Assembly (NCBI RefSeq): GCF_951805225.1
Contig: NZ_OX638201.1
Span: forward strand, 2,418,001 to 2,482,000
DNA from: an uncultured Flavobacterium sp.
GTDB taxonomy: Bacteria > Bacteroidota > Bacteroidia > Flavobacteriales > Flavobacteriaceae
DNA length: 64,000 nt
Reading direction: 5' to 3'
Every line of letters begins with the position of its first letter. Position 1 is the first letter of the stretch. Of this stretch, positions 8,564 through 18,900 are shown piece by piece. Made by a program: the position numbers and the translations under genes. The notes beneath the pieces are model-generated. The model was given only the letters and a program-made list of their open reading frames with translations, was not told where the DNA came from and did no database searches.

Positions 8564-10501
8564 CTATTGGTTATGATACATAACTTTAGATGAATAGGGA
8601 TTTAGTGTTATATCATCAGATAAATGAGTCAACTTACATGCAACATCACTAAAATTAAAATAAAAAAGAAGTCGTTGATTATGATGGCTTCTTTGGATGA
8701 TTAAGGTCTTTTTTTCATTGTCTGCCAGTTCAAATGTAAGATCTCCATAATAAAAAATATCTTTATGCTTAGCTTTAAGCTCATTGAGTTTTTGGAGGTG
8801 ATCATGTAAATTTTCAGAACCTTCAGTGCCGCTATAAAATTCCATACATCTGCGATTTTGAGGATCTCCTAATCCTTCCATTCTGGTTTCTTCACCATAA
8901 TAAACCATTGGTGTACCGGGCAAAGCATATAAAAGCGTAAATGCCAAAGCATATTCCTCTTTCTTTTTTATTACCGATTGAAATCTGGAAATATCGTGAT
9001 TGCTTAAAAAATTCCATGAATATTGGTTCAGCCTGAATGAATTTTTATAATTCATATCTAATATGGTAGAGGCCATCTCTCTCAAAGACATTTTTCCGTT
9101 AATGAAAAAAGGAGTTATTACTTCTAAGTACAATGAAAAATTCGTTAAACCATCAATTCCTGTATCAGAAGAAAATATATTGGTATTACTGTCCCAACTT
9201 TCAGCAATAATGATGGCAGCGGGATTTATTTTTAAAGTAGCATCAACAAATTTTTTCACAAAACTTTCTGGCATTTCTGTACATACATCCAATCTCCAGC
9301 CATCAATTGAGAATCGTTCAGTCCAAAATTTAGCTACATTTATAAAATAATCACTTGTTTCAGGATTAAGAAGGTTAAACTGCGGTAATTCTTCGTATCC
9401 GTGCCAACAGGAATAATGGCTACGTCCTTCAGAATATAACGGAAACTGCTCTACTTCAAACCAATCTATATATTTGGATTTTTCTTCATTTTTAACCAGA
9501 TCTTCAAATGCGAAAAATTCACTGCTGCAATGATTGAGCGTTATGTCTAAAATAATTTTCATTCCACGAGCGTGAATTTTTTCGATTAGCTCATCAAGAT
9601 CTTTTTCGTTTCCTAATATCGGATCAATTTTAAGATAATCTTTACTATCATAGCGGTGATTGGATCTCGAATATACTATTGGATTTAGGTAAATAAATTC
9701 GAATCCCATATTTGAGATATAATCAATCTTTTCTGAAATTCCTTTGAGCGTTCCTCCAAAAAAATCAACAAAATTAGGATTATCGCCCCAATCTTTTAAC
9801 GTATTGGCTGTGTCTGGTGTTTCAAAATTTAAAAAACGATCTGGAAAAATCTGATAACCTGCACCATGGCAAGTTTTTTTATCTTTTTGCGTTAATTGAA
9901 CAGACAAGTCATAATTCATAACCTTATCAGGCATTAACTGCCTTTCTAATTCAGAATTTTCATGAAGATAACAAAGTTGGTTTTCGCTAGAAATTTTTAT
10001 GTAGTAATTGATATTAGTATATTTTAATTCAATTCTGATTTTCCAAAACGATTTGTTTTTATTCGTAAAATGTCTTTTTAGTTCATACTCTTTCCCATTT
10101 ATTACGATAGCGATATTTTTAATCCATTTCTGATACGATATAAGCCTAAATTCCCATATATCATCTTCAATATGATTTATAAAAGTTTCGTTATTTTCAA
10201 ATTTGATGGGGCTGAACATTTCAGTTTCCAAAACCAAAGGCGAACGTTTATGAGTATCATGTTCTGAAATAACATTAAGATTGTTATTTATTGGGGTTTT
10301 AAAATCTTCATTAATAAAGTAATGATAGAATGATTTTCCTTTTGGCAAATCCAGAGTAACTTGAAAATATCCGTTCCCTCTATGTTTCATTTCTTTTCTA
10401 AAATACCGGTCTTTTACCGGAAAGACTCCAATATGAACTTTTTTAACTTTAGTATCTGCTGAAATGTATAATAACTCTTTCTGAACGCTTTTTTTTGACA
10501 T
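8564..10501 (-). CDS. GH13 alpha-amylase-family hydrolase (neopullulanase/cyclomaltodextrinase-like)
   Basis: 645 aa, no signal peptide, so probably cytoplasmic. The N-terminal ~190 residues look like starch-binding beta-sandwich regions. The catalytic barrel has GH13 region I DITLNH, region II GWRLDVCTE (nucleophile Asp), region III IIIAESWDS (acid/base Glu) and region IV FLSNHD. The segment GYQIFPDRF plus LKGISEKIDYISNMGFEFIYLNPI is typical of intracellular maltodextrin-cleaving enzymes. It is the first gene of the minus-strand run amylase, glycogen synthase, carbamoyltransferase, PPTase. Exact specificity cannot be told from sequence. Confidence 0.9.
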   Translation of the reverse strand: MSKKSVQKELLYISADTKVKKVHIGVFPVKDRYFRKEMKHRGNGYFQVTLDLPKGKSFYHYFINEDFKTPINNNLNVISEHDTHKRSPLVLETEMFSPIKFENNETFINHIEDDIWEFRLISYQKWIKNIAIVINGKEYELKRHFTNKNKSFWKIRIELKYTNINYYIKISSENQLCYLHENSELERQLMPDKVMNYDLSVQLTQKDKKTCHGAGYQIFPDRFLNFETPDTANTLKDWGDNPNFVDFFGGTLKGISEKIDYISNMGFEFIYLNPIVYSRSNHRYDSKDYLKIDPILGNEKDLDELIEKIHARGMKIILDITLNHCSSEFFAFEDLVKNEEKSKYIDWFEVEQFPLYSEGRSHYSCWHGYEELPQFNLLNPETSDYFINVAKFWTERFSIDGWRLDVCTEMPESFVKKFVDATLKINPAAIIIAESWDSNTNIFSSDTGIDGLTNFSLYLEVITPFFINGKMSLREMASTILDMNYKNSFRLNQYSWNFLSNHDISRFQSVIKKKEEYALAFTLLYALPGTPMVYYGEETRMEGLGDPQNRRCMEFYSGTEGSENLHDHLQKLNELKAKHKDIFYYGDLTFELADNEKKTLIIQRSHHNQRLLFYFNFSDVACKLTHLSDDITLNPYSSKVMYHNQ

Positions 10502-11041
10502 AAGTAGTTGGATTATGATTTGGTAAGTTATTTGGTCACTGCTTAAAAACTTATTTTTCGAATTTTAAATTTAACTTCGAATACACATTTTAAAAATCAG
10601 GAATTAATAATTCGAGAGAAAGAACAAATTGTCCTTTGATTTGGTTAATATCATTTTTAGATTTTCCAATTCCAGAAAATAAGGCATTGTAATACAGCAC
10701 CAATGCCTTTAAGAAAGGTTGATGCTAAAGTGTTGTTTCTTATAAATGTGATTAAGACGTTTTTTGCATTAAGATGCAGCAATACGTTTTGGCTTTAACA
10801 AAAACTTAAATCGTTCTTATTTAAGCTGTTTTCCAGAGTGAGTAAACATCTTTGCTATTTTACTAGTGGATATTCTAGTTTATAAGGTATGCAAGTCTGT
10901 TTTTTTTAAAAAAAATTCGGGTTATTTTCGATTAAAAGAAACTGATCTCTTTTAATCGAAAACAAAGCAATTGATTCTTAACTATTCAGATTCGTTTCTA
11001 AATAATTTTATCATTTGAACTCATCAACTAAAGTCTTAGAT
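10502..11041. other. Intergenic region between receptor gene and amylase operon
   Basis: No gene. It holds one perfect 15-bp hairpin (10925-10962) about 80-120 bases after the receptor stop. The rest presumably contains the promoter of the amylase operon, but no clear TAnnTTTG box was found. Confidence 0.55.
10925..10962 (-). terminator. Probable terminator of the receptor operon
   Basis: Perfect 15-base stem (10925-10939 with 10948-10962), 8-base loop. On the minus strand a T8 tract follows about 11 bases after the stem. Confidence 0.55.
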
Positions 11042-13498
11042 TTAGTTTAATCTATTTTTTTCTTGTTGTGCGCCACCATTTCTATCGGTTGATTTTAGTT
11101 TTACATTTCCAAATTTATAGGTAAGACTTAACCTGATTACTCTGCTATCGAAGGTTCTGACAACATCAAAATTGCTATTTGGAAGATTACTAAAAACGCC
11201 TCTTTCACCCCAAGTGTTAAAAATATCACTTATAGCCAGTTGGACATTCATGTTACTATCCAAAAAGGTTCTATTAATTCCTAAATCAACTCCGTAATAC
11301 GATTTAAGATTTAGAACTCCATAAACATTTGATGATATGTAGTTGGCTCTTAATTCTGCTGATGATCTATCGTCAATAGTTATATTATGAGTACTACTTA
11401 CCTGCCATGCAAGTTTTTCTAATTGAAGTGGTGCTCCTTCAATTTCATCCGTATTATACATATTATAAAAGACCGAAACGTTATTATAAGTTTTCCACCA
11501 CTTTGCAATTTCAATTGGAGCATTTACATTTAAGCTATAAGATTTAAAGCTATTAAGATTTGCATCTGTTTGTGATATCGAATTCGTAACCGGATCTGTT
11601 ATAACTATATTTGCAATCACATTTTTTGTATTGCTATAATTTAAATCAAATTTATACTTATTCTTTAAAGTGTATCCCAGCGAGTAAGAGTCTGTATATT
11701 GAGGATTTAAATATGGATTTCCAAATCTAAAAGTATATGCGTCGATGTAATACACAAAAGGATTTAATGAAGCATAATTTGGTCTGTCAATTCTTCTTCC
11801 ATATCCTACATTCAAAGCATTGTTGTCATCTATCTTTTTTTGCACAGAAATAGTCGGAAAAAGATCTGTATAATTTCTACTTACCACACTATTGTTAGTT
11901 ACAGAATTTCCATCGGACGATGTTTTTTCTGCACGTAATCCTGCTTGAAAAGAGTATGAACCTGACTTGAAATTATAATTGACATAAGCAGCCAGTACCT
12001 TTTCTTTATAAATAAATTGATCACTTCGGCTGGCATCATTTACATAATTTCCGTCATCCTGTAGTATATCATATTGCAGTATATTATCCGTTTTTACAGA
12101 ACTAAATTTTAGCCCTGTTTCTAATTTAGATTTTTCGCTAAATGGATGTGAAAAATCTGCTGTTCCAACATAAATGTCTGCATATTGTGGCGTAAGGTTT
12201 CTAAAATTATAAGGAGAGCGATACTCTGTGCCATCTGCATCTAAATAGCGATTACCAAACTGAAAACTCTCATTTTTATTAGACAAAGAGTAGTCATAAC
12301 TCAAATTCACATTTGTACCTATCGTATCAAGTTTTACGTTGTAATTTATATTTGTTGTTAAATATCTGTTTGGATATTTTCCTATGGTTGATCCTATAAT
12401 TGTTGAATCAACTTGTTGCATCTGCGATCCGATATCATTTCTTCCATTAATTTTCGAATTTCCTTTTACATTATTTCCGCTAATGATAAAACCTAACGTA
12501 CTATTGGGAGATATATTTATATCTGCTCCTACTTTGAAATTATTTACTTTAAATTGATATTTTTCAAAAGACGAAGAATTAAAAAAAAGTGATTCTCCTG
12601 ATAGTCCCGTAAATCGGTCGATATCAATTGTTCCAAAATTTATATTATCCGAATAATCGTAACTCGCAAAAATATTAATCCTTTTATTTCTATGGTTCAT
12701 CGCTATTCCTCCATTAGTTTTGCGATAAACTCCTTGTCCTTCACTAAAATTTAGATTTATATTGGTTCCTTCGTCCTGGCTTTTTTTCATTATGATATTA
12801 ATGATTCCTCCATTTCCTGAAGCATCATATTTAGCAGGTGGATTTGTCATTATCTCAATTGATTTAATGCTGCTTGATTGTGTAGAAGTTAAAAGACTTG
12901 TCAACTGATCTGGAGAAAGATATGTTTGTTTACCATTAATTAGGATTAAAACATTTGTTTTTCCAACCAAACTGATAGAACCGTTGATATTGCTTACACC
13001 TGGCGCTTTATTTAATATGTCTAAAGCTGTATTTCCTGTAGCAAGTGTACTGTTTTCAATATTTATGACAACTCTATCTTCCTTATTTTGAATTAGAGGT
13101 TTTTGACCTACAACTGTAACAGTATTAAGAACAATGCTTTCTTCTTCTATCTTTATGGTTCCAATCTCTTTCTTTTTATCTACTTCAACACTGAATATAT
13201 TAGATTTGTATGTTTTGTAACCTAATACACTTACCGATAAATAATAGTCTCCGGTAGCGACATTTTCAATAACAAATAATCCATTTTCATTAGTAAGGGT
13301 TGCTTTAACCATTTTAGAATCTGAAGAATTAAATAATGCCACATTTGTATATGGTAACGCTTCATTTTTTGTTGAAGTTATCTTTCCTTCTATTTTTGTA
13401 TTTATTGGAGCTTGCGCTGCTACCTGAATTGTTTGAAGTATTACGAAATAATACATGATACTTAACAAAATTGATTTTTTATATGATTTCATAGTCAT
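11042..13498 (-). CDS. Outer-membrane beta-barrel receptor (TonB-dependent-receptor-like, CarboxypepD regulatory domain)
   Basis: 818 aa. A signal peptide ends near VAAQA (residue ~29). Residues ~35-115 form a carboxypeptidase-regulatory-like domain (IEGKITSTKNEALPYTNVALF). A plug follows (TVVGQKPLIQ, ALDILNKAPGV, ILINGK, IEIMTNPPAKYDASGNGGIINI) and then a large barrel ending YKFGNVK. This matches the flavobacterial OMP_b-brl_3 / TonB-linked family. The ligand is unknown; a peptide product of the locus is possible. Upstream on the same strand lie a small membrane protein, a probable anti-sigma factor and an ECF sigma factor. The ATG two codons in (13492) is an equally good start. Confidence 0.88.
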   Translation of the reverse strand: MTMKSYKKSILLSIMYYFVILQTIQVAAQAPINTKIEGKITSTKNEALPYTNVALFNSSDSKMVKATLTNENGLFVIENVATGDYYLSVSVLGYKTYKSNIFSVEVDKKKEIGTIKIEEESIVLNTVTVVGQKPLIQNKEDRVVINIENSTLATGNTALDILNKAPGVSNINGSISLVGKTNVLILINGKQTYLSPDQLTSLLTSTQSSSIKSIEIMTNPPAKYDASGNGGIINIIMKKSQDEGTNINLNFSEGQGVYRKTNGGIAMNHRNKRINIFASYDYSDNINFGTIDIDRFTGLSGESLFFNSSSFEKYQFKVNNFKVGADINISPNSTLGFIISGNNVKGNSKINGRNDIGSQMQQVDSTIIGSTIGKYPNRYLTTNINYNVKLDTIGTNVNLSYDYSLSNKNESFQFGNRYLDADGTEYRSPYNFRNLTPQYADIYVGTADFSHPFSEKSKLETGLKFSSVKTDNILQYDILQDDGNYVNDASRSDQFIYKEKVLAAYVNYNFKSGSYSFQAGLRAEKTSSDGNSVTNNSVVSRNYTDLFPTISVQKKIDDNNALNVGYGRRIDRPNYASLNPFVYYIDAYTFRFGNPYLNPQYTDSYSLGYTLKNKYKFDLNYSNTKNVIANIVITDPVTNSISQTDANLNSFKSYSLNVNAPIEIAKWWKTYNNVSVFYNMYNTDEIEGAPLQLEKLAWQVSSTHNITIDDRSSAELRANYISSNVYGVLNLKSYYGVDLGINRTFLDSNMNVQLAISDIFNTWGERGVFSNLPNSNFDVVRTFDSRVIRLSLTYKFGNVKLKSTDRNGGAQQEKNRLN

Positions 13499-13588
13499 TT
13501 TTTTTTACAAAAAGAGTGCTCTACCCTACAAAGATTTCCTTTTGGGTTGTTTAAAATATGGGTTAAAAACGGATTAGAAAACTAATAC

Positions 13589-13951
13589 TTAGCTCGGTTT
13601 TCGAAAAAAATAATGAATGATTAGGTAATATAGTAATAGCCCTATTGATAGAAATATACTCAGAACGCCATAAGGTAAAATTGATTCGTCCATTTTATAA
13701 GGCAGAAATTCCTGTACGATTAAACCAATTCCTCCAAAGAAGCTAATAAAAATCCATTTCAGTAATTTTATTTTTCGCTCTTCAGGATCATCTTTCTTTG
13801 ACTCTAATATGAGACTAATGAGATTTTCATCATTCATATTCGTTTCTATAATTCTCCTTTTGAATCTGTACTTCATCAAATTATTTAGCAGCATTACTAT
13901 TAACCAAGTGGTTACTGTAATCATTATAAAGGGTGCAATTTTCTCAATCAT
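13589..13951 (-). CDS. Small membrane protein, possibly DUF6249-like
   Basis: 120 aa with three predicted membrane segments (~5-24, ~67-83, ~91-112) and a charged middle part (~27-63). I do not recognise it with certainty; similar proteins occur beside ECF sigma operons in Bacteroidota. It lies between the receptor (90 bases) and the two-helix membrane protein (97 bases), so probably belongs to the same transcript and may help the anti-sigma system. Confidence 0.7.
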   Translation of the reverse strand: MIEKIAPFIMITVTTWLIVMLLNNLMKYRFKRRIIETNMNDENLISLILESKKDDPEERKIKLLKWIFISFFGGIGLIVQEFLPYKMDESILPYGVLSIFLSIGLLLYYLIIHYFFRKPS

Positions 13952-14048
13952 AATATTGTGTTTTATTAATTAGACAACCATATTGAGTTTAAGGTTGCAA
14001 TTAAAGCGTAAAAATTTTAAATTATTTTATAATTGTACTCCGATGGTA

Positions 14049-14462
14049 CTAAATACGTTTTTTATTAAGCCTTTGATCGAGAGTTTTACTAAGTAATATT
14101 GCACCAATTATAATTAAAATAAACCCTTTGAATTTAGCAATTATAGCTAAAATTGGTATAAAAAAATCTTTTAAACCATATAACATTGCTGCAATTACGC
14201 CAACTCCAATAATAAAAGTGATACCAAAAAACCAGTAAAACTTTGTGTCGTCGGCTTGTTTTTTTTCTATTTCTATTCTTCTAATAACTGATGATTTAAA
14301 TGAATACGAAAGATCCTGTGGCATCTTTTGTTTTAAGTTGTCGTACAAAAAATTGTATGCTTCAAAATCCGGATCGTCTTTCATTTCCAGTAATGTATTT
14401 TCTATTTCCGGATTGCTTTCATCCAGAAGTTTTTGGATAATAGTATCTTTATCTACTTTCAT
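14049..14462 (-). CDS. Probable membrane anti-sigma factor
   Basis: 137 aa. An acidic soluble N-terminal part (~1-75) is followed by two membrane helices (~77-97 and ~101-123). The start codon lies inside the sigma-factor gene (14-base overlap), which indicates translational coupling. Size, topology and position directly after an ECF sigma gene are what is expected of an anti-sigma factor, but no zinc-binding H-x3-C-x2-C motif is visible, so the role rests on context. Confidence 0.7.
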   Translation of the reverse strand: MKVDKDTIIQKLLDESNPEIENTLLEMKDDPDFEAYNFLYDNLKQKMPQDLSYSFKSSVIRRIEIEKKQADDTKFYWFFGITFIIGVGVIAAMLYGLKDFFIPILAIIAKFKGFILIIIGAILLSKTLDQRLNKKRI

Positions 14463-15009
14463 AAGTGTTTTTAAAATGATCGTCCATTTTTTCCTTTAAC
14501 ATTTTACGTGCCCTAAACAAATGGCTTTTTATAGTACCCGTTGCCATTCCTGTTGTTTCATGAATTTCCTGAATAGAAAACTCCTCTAAATGATACAAAG
14601 TAAGTATCAATCTATACTGTTCAGGCAGGCGGGCTATTAGTTTGTTCAGGTATTCAGTCGTATTAATTTTGATTAATAATTCGTCCGGTCCATCAGTCCC
14701 GGTATCAATCGTTTCATTATTTTTTAAATCACTATGCGTTTTATTTTTTTTATTTTTTTTCAGATAATTTAGCGCTGTGAAATAGGCTATTTTTGCTATC
14801 CATGTTGACAATTTCGACTCATGCTTGAAAGTACCTATGCCTCTGTAAATTTTCACAAATACTTCCTGGCATACGTCTTCTGTATCCATTTGTTCAGGAA
14901 GTATTCTTTTTACAATAGTAAAAATCAAATTTTGATATTTATCTACTAAAAAAGAAAAAACCTTTGTGTCCCCTTTTGCTATTAAGTCTATGATTTCTTT
15001 TTCTTCCAT
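14449..15009 (-). CDS. ECF-type RNA polymerase sigma factor (sigma-70 family)
   Basis: About 186 aa from the chosen ATG. Region 2 is at ~10-80 (FSFLVDKYQNLIFTIVKRIL, DVCQEVFVKIY, FKHESKLSTWIAKIAYFTALNYLKK) and region 4 at ~120-175 (LPEQYRLILTLYHLEEFSIQEI, GTIKSHLFRARKMLKEKM). An in-frame ATG 18 codons upstream (15063) exists, but the homology begins at MEEKEIIDLI, so 15009 is preferred. It overlaps the probable anti-sigma gene by 14 bases. Its targets are probably its own operon including the receptor; a link to the peptide locus is inference. Confidence 0.9.
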   Translation of the reverse strand: MEEKEIIDLIAKGDTKVFSFLVDKYQNLIFTIVKRILPEQMDTEDVCQEVFVKIYRGIGTFKHESKLSTWIAKIAYFTALNYLKKNKKNKTHSDLKNNETIDTGTDGPDELLIKINTTEYLNKLIARLPEQYRLILTLYHLEEFSIQEIHETTGMATGTIKSHLFRARKMLKEKMDDHFKNTYESR

Positions 15010-15198
15010 CTCGATTATATCAAGTAGACAACGTGAATATATATTTGGTTGCAAAATAACCAAGATAATGCGTTTTTTTTATTTTGATGATTATTTAGTT
15101 TAAAAACCGTTTAAAAGATTTCTCTATATAAACGATTATAATTTTCTAATTTACATCAATATTACAAACACATCATCTTAGTTAATCTGCTAATATCT

Positions 15199-15921
15199 TC
15201 ATATATCTATTGCCACAAGATTATGTAAATGATTATTAACAATATCAATAACGGCCTGCTGTTCATTTAATAAAAAAAAGTGACCTCCTTTAATGTAATA
15301 TACAGCGCATTTTTTGGTAGTGTATAATTTCCATTGTTCTGCTTCTTCAACAGTAATTTCTTCATCTTTTCCTACAAGAACAGAAATATCAAAATTAAAA
15401 GGAATAATTTCCGGTCTTTCCACAAATGTTTCAGCAATCTTGAAATCACTTCTTAATATGGGAACGAAGATTTCGTTCAGGTCAGAATTCTCAAAAATCT
15501 CGCGAGGTGTAACTCCCAAAGATAAAACCGCTTCTTTAAACTCTAACGCATTCATATCGCTGTAAAGTTTTTTGGTTTTTCGAATATGAACAGGTTTCCT
15601 TCCAGAAAAAAACACATGCAAAGGAGCCTTTTTTCCAAGATTTAATATCTTTTGAACCAACTCATAAGCCAATAAAGCCCCCATACTATGCCCAAAAATA
15701 GCATAATCAGATTCAGATATATCATCTTTTATAATATTGAATATATCATTTACAGCCTCTTCTAAATTGTTATATGGTTTTTCCATAATGCGGTTTCCTC
15801 TTCCCGCTAAATTAATGGGACATAATTCTATTTCTTTTGATAAATTTTTGTTCCATTGTTCATATAAATTCGCCGCTCCGCCCGCAAATGGTAAACAGAA
15901 TAGCTTGATCTTTTTTGTCAT
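15199..15921 (-). CDS. Type II thioesterase
   Basis: 240 aa alpha/beta hydrolase of the family that accompanies NRPS/PKS. Nucleophile motif GHSMGA near residues 79-84, FPFAGG-like opening LPFAGGAANLYEQW, AGRGNRI, acid in VGKDE (~190) and catalytic His in GGHFFLL (~213). Type II enzymes remove wrong acyl groups from carrier domains. The gene starts 57 bases after the NRPS stop and is the last gene of the long biosynthetic operon. As no type I thioesterase domain is seen in the window, a role in product release is also conceivable. Confidence 0.92.
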   Translation of the reverse strand: MTKKIKLFCLPFAGGAANLYEQWNKNLSKEIELCPINLAGRGNRIMEKPYNNLEEAVNDIFNIIKDDISESDYAIFGHSMGALLAYELVQKILNLGKKAPLHVFFSGRKPVHIRKTKKLYSDMNALEFKEAVLSLGVTPREIFENSDLNEIFVPILRSDFKIAETFVERPEIIPFNFDISVLVGKDEEITVEEAEQWKLYTTKKCAVYYIKGGHFFLLNEQQAVIDIVNNHLHNLVAIDI

Positions 15922-15978
15922 TTTAAAAAATTTAATTGAGTATCATTAATTATTGAAAAAGTCTTAATACTTTCTCCA

Positions 15979-18900
15979 TTATATTTTCTCCATCAATTCA
16001 AGTACGGTCATTTTTGGATTCTCTTCAATAAGATCAATTATTGATGAAAATTTTTCCCAAAGCTCCTCCATTTGATTGTTATCAAGGTACATCAGCTTAT
16101 AATTTACATAAATCAGAATTGAGTCGTCATAATGTTGCATTGTACAGTTAACATCAAAATATGATTTATTATTTTCTCTCATCAGATGTTTTGATTTTGA
16201 TTCAGCAGGTGAACTATCATCAATTCTGGCATAATTTAGAAATACAGGTGCGACAACACCTAAATTCAAATCAAGTTTAGATAAGATTTTTTCATAATTA
16301 TAAAATCTATAATTAGAAGTTTCGTTGATTGTATCAGAAACACTATTAACTAATTTCCCTATACTTAAATCACTTTCCACATCAATTACAGCTAACATAT
16401 CAGAAGCCAGATAACCGATTACATCTTCAAATTCTTCAACAACTCTATTTGTTATTGACAACAAAATTCCCGTTGATTTCTTTGATTTCATTTTTCCAAT
16501 GGCAATTGAGTAAAAAGATACAATTAATAGAAAATAACTTGTTCCAAAATTGTTTCTTATTTTCTCTAACTTTTCAAGTTTTTCATTGTCTATTACAAAA
16601 AGATATTGTGCTCCATCTTCCTTTTCAAGAATATCATATATATGCCCATATGCTTCTGTAAAATGCTCGTCCTCTCTATTTTGAAGTTCTAAACATTTTT
16701 GTATATCATTTTTCAATGTTGTTTTATAACTGTTGTTAGAATCTTTTATAACCTCAGAATATGGAGTGCCATTCAATGATAAGCTTCTCATAATTTTTTC
16801 CTCATAAAAATTCTCAGTTAACAGCTCCGTTTCTTTCCTCAGTTTATTTACTAATATGGCATAGTCTTTAAACTGAATTTTAGGCGGCATTAATTCTCTG
16901 TGAGTATTTAGTTTTAAATTATTATATATCTGATTTAATTCAGATTTCATAACTTTCATAGTAGTCTTATCTGCTATGACATGGTGCATCGTAATTATAA
17001 CTTCTTGGATTTCGCCTGGGAAGTTTAAGATTTTTATAGATATACTTGGCTCTTTCTCAAAATTAAATCTTCTATCAAAGGCCTTAGTCATTTCTCTTTT
17101 TTGCACCTCATCTATTGATTCTCCTTCTAGTACAACTACGTTTTCGACAATTTCATTAATGTCAATTTCTGGATGAATTCTTTGTTTTACCTGTCCGTTT
17201 TCAAAAAACAATGTTGTTCTAAGAATTTCATGTCTGTCTATTAATTTAGATATTGCATTAATCATGATTTCATTATCCATATGATTAACGGATAAAACTG
17301 TGACTACATTGAATGCCAGATCACCTTTTATTCTAAATCTGATAAACTCTTTAGTCTGCTCAAAAGTTGCATCATAAACTGTGCTTTCCTCTAAATTATC
17401 TAGTTGATTAAAATCAAACTTGAATAGGTCTACACTATCTTTTTTGATATTTTCTTTATCAGAAACTTGTTGCGTCATCAAACGTATAGTTGCATAATTA
17501 AATACATCTTTTAGGTTAAAGTCTTTTGAAAATGTTTTTCGGATTAAGAGATTAAGCTTCATTGCATTTAATGAATGTCCTCCAACATCAAAAAAGTTAT
17601 CTGTTACACTAATTTTCGAAGCATCAACTCCCAAAGCCTCTGCCCAAATACCTAACATTTTGGCTTCTTCTTCGTTACGAGGCATTTCTATTACTCTATC
17701 CAACTTAGTTTCCGGATCCGGTAATGATTTTCTATCAATTTTTCCACTAGCAGTAATAGGCAACTTGTCTAACTTTGTGAAATAAAACGGAATCATGTAT
17801 TCAGGAACATGTATTCTTAAATAACTTTTCAATTCCTGAATATCCAATTCATCTGAATCAGTGACAAAGTATCCAATCAGGTAATTTTCTTCATTACGGC
17901 TGCGATAATCTACTACAGCATTTTTTATTTGAGGATGATTCAATAAAGCGTTTTCTATTTCTCCCAACTCAATTCGATGACCTCTAATTTTTACCTGATG
18001 ATCATTTCTGCCTTTATATTCAATAGTCCCGTTAGGTAGCCAACGTGCTAAATCTCCTGTCTTATATAATTTATACTTATCCTCACTGTCGAAAGGATTT
18101 ACAATAAATTTTTCTGATGTTAATTCAGGTTTATTCAAATATCCTCGTGAAGTCTGAACCCCTCCAATTAGCAATTCTCCCAAAACTCCTATTGGTTGAA
18201 TGTTATTATTGTCTACAATATAAATTTGTGTATTGGCGATAGGTTTTCCAATAGTTACAATTCCTTCCTCATTTGCTGTAAGATCAATAGCAGTAACGTC
18301 GATAGCCGCTTCTGTAGGTCCGTAAAGATTATGAAGTTTTACTCCGTTAAACTTTCTTCTAAAATCTTTTACAGCTGCTAATTTCAGTTCTTCTCCACTA
18401 CATATTACAGCACGTAAATTTGTACTTCCGAAATTTTCAAATGCCAACAGAAAAACTGATAATGCTGAAGGCACAAAATGCATGATAGTGATCTTTTCTT
18501 CACTAATAACTTCCTGTAAATAATTTGAATTTTTATGTCCCTCAGGAATTGCAAATACTAGTCTGGCTCCTGATATTAAAGGAAGTAATAATTCCCAAAC
18601 CGAAACATCAAAACAAAAAGTTGTTTTTTGTAATATATTATCAGCTTCTGTTACCTCCAGATAATCACGCATCCATAAAAGGCGATTATAAATTCCATCA
18701 TGTTGATTCATAACTCCTTTTGGATTACCCGTAGTTCCTGAAGTATAAATAACATAAGCCAGTGATGTTACCGGAATATTTAGGTTTAGAGATGACTCTG
18801 ATGCTTCGTCGTATATAGATTTATCGTCAATATTTAGATGTTGTGTGTCACTAAATAAATGCTGATATTTAGATTCTGTTAATACAACAATCGGTTTTGT

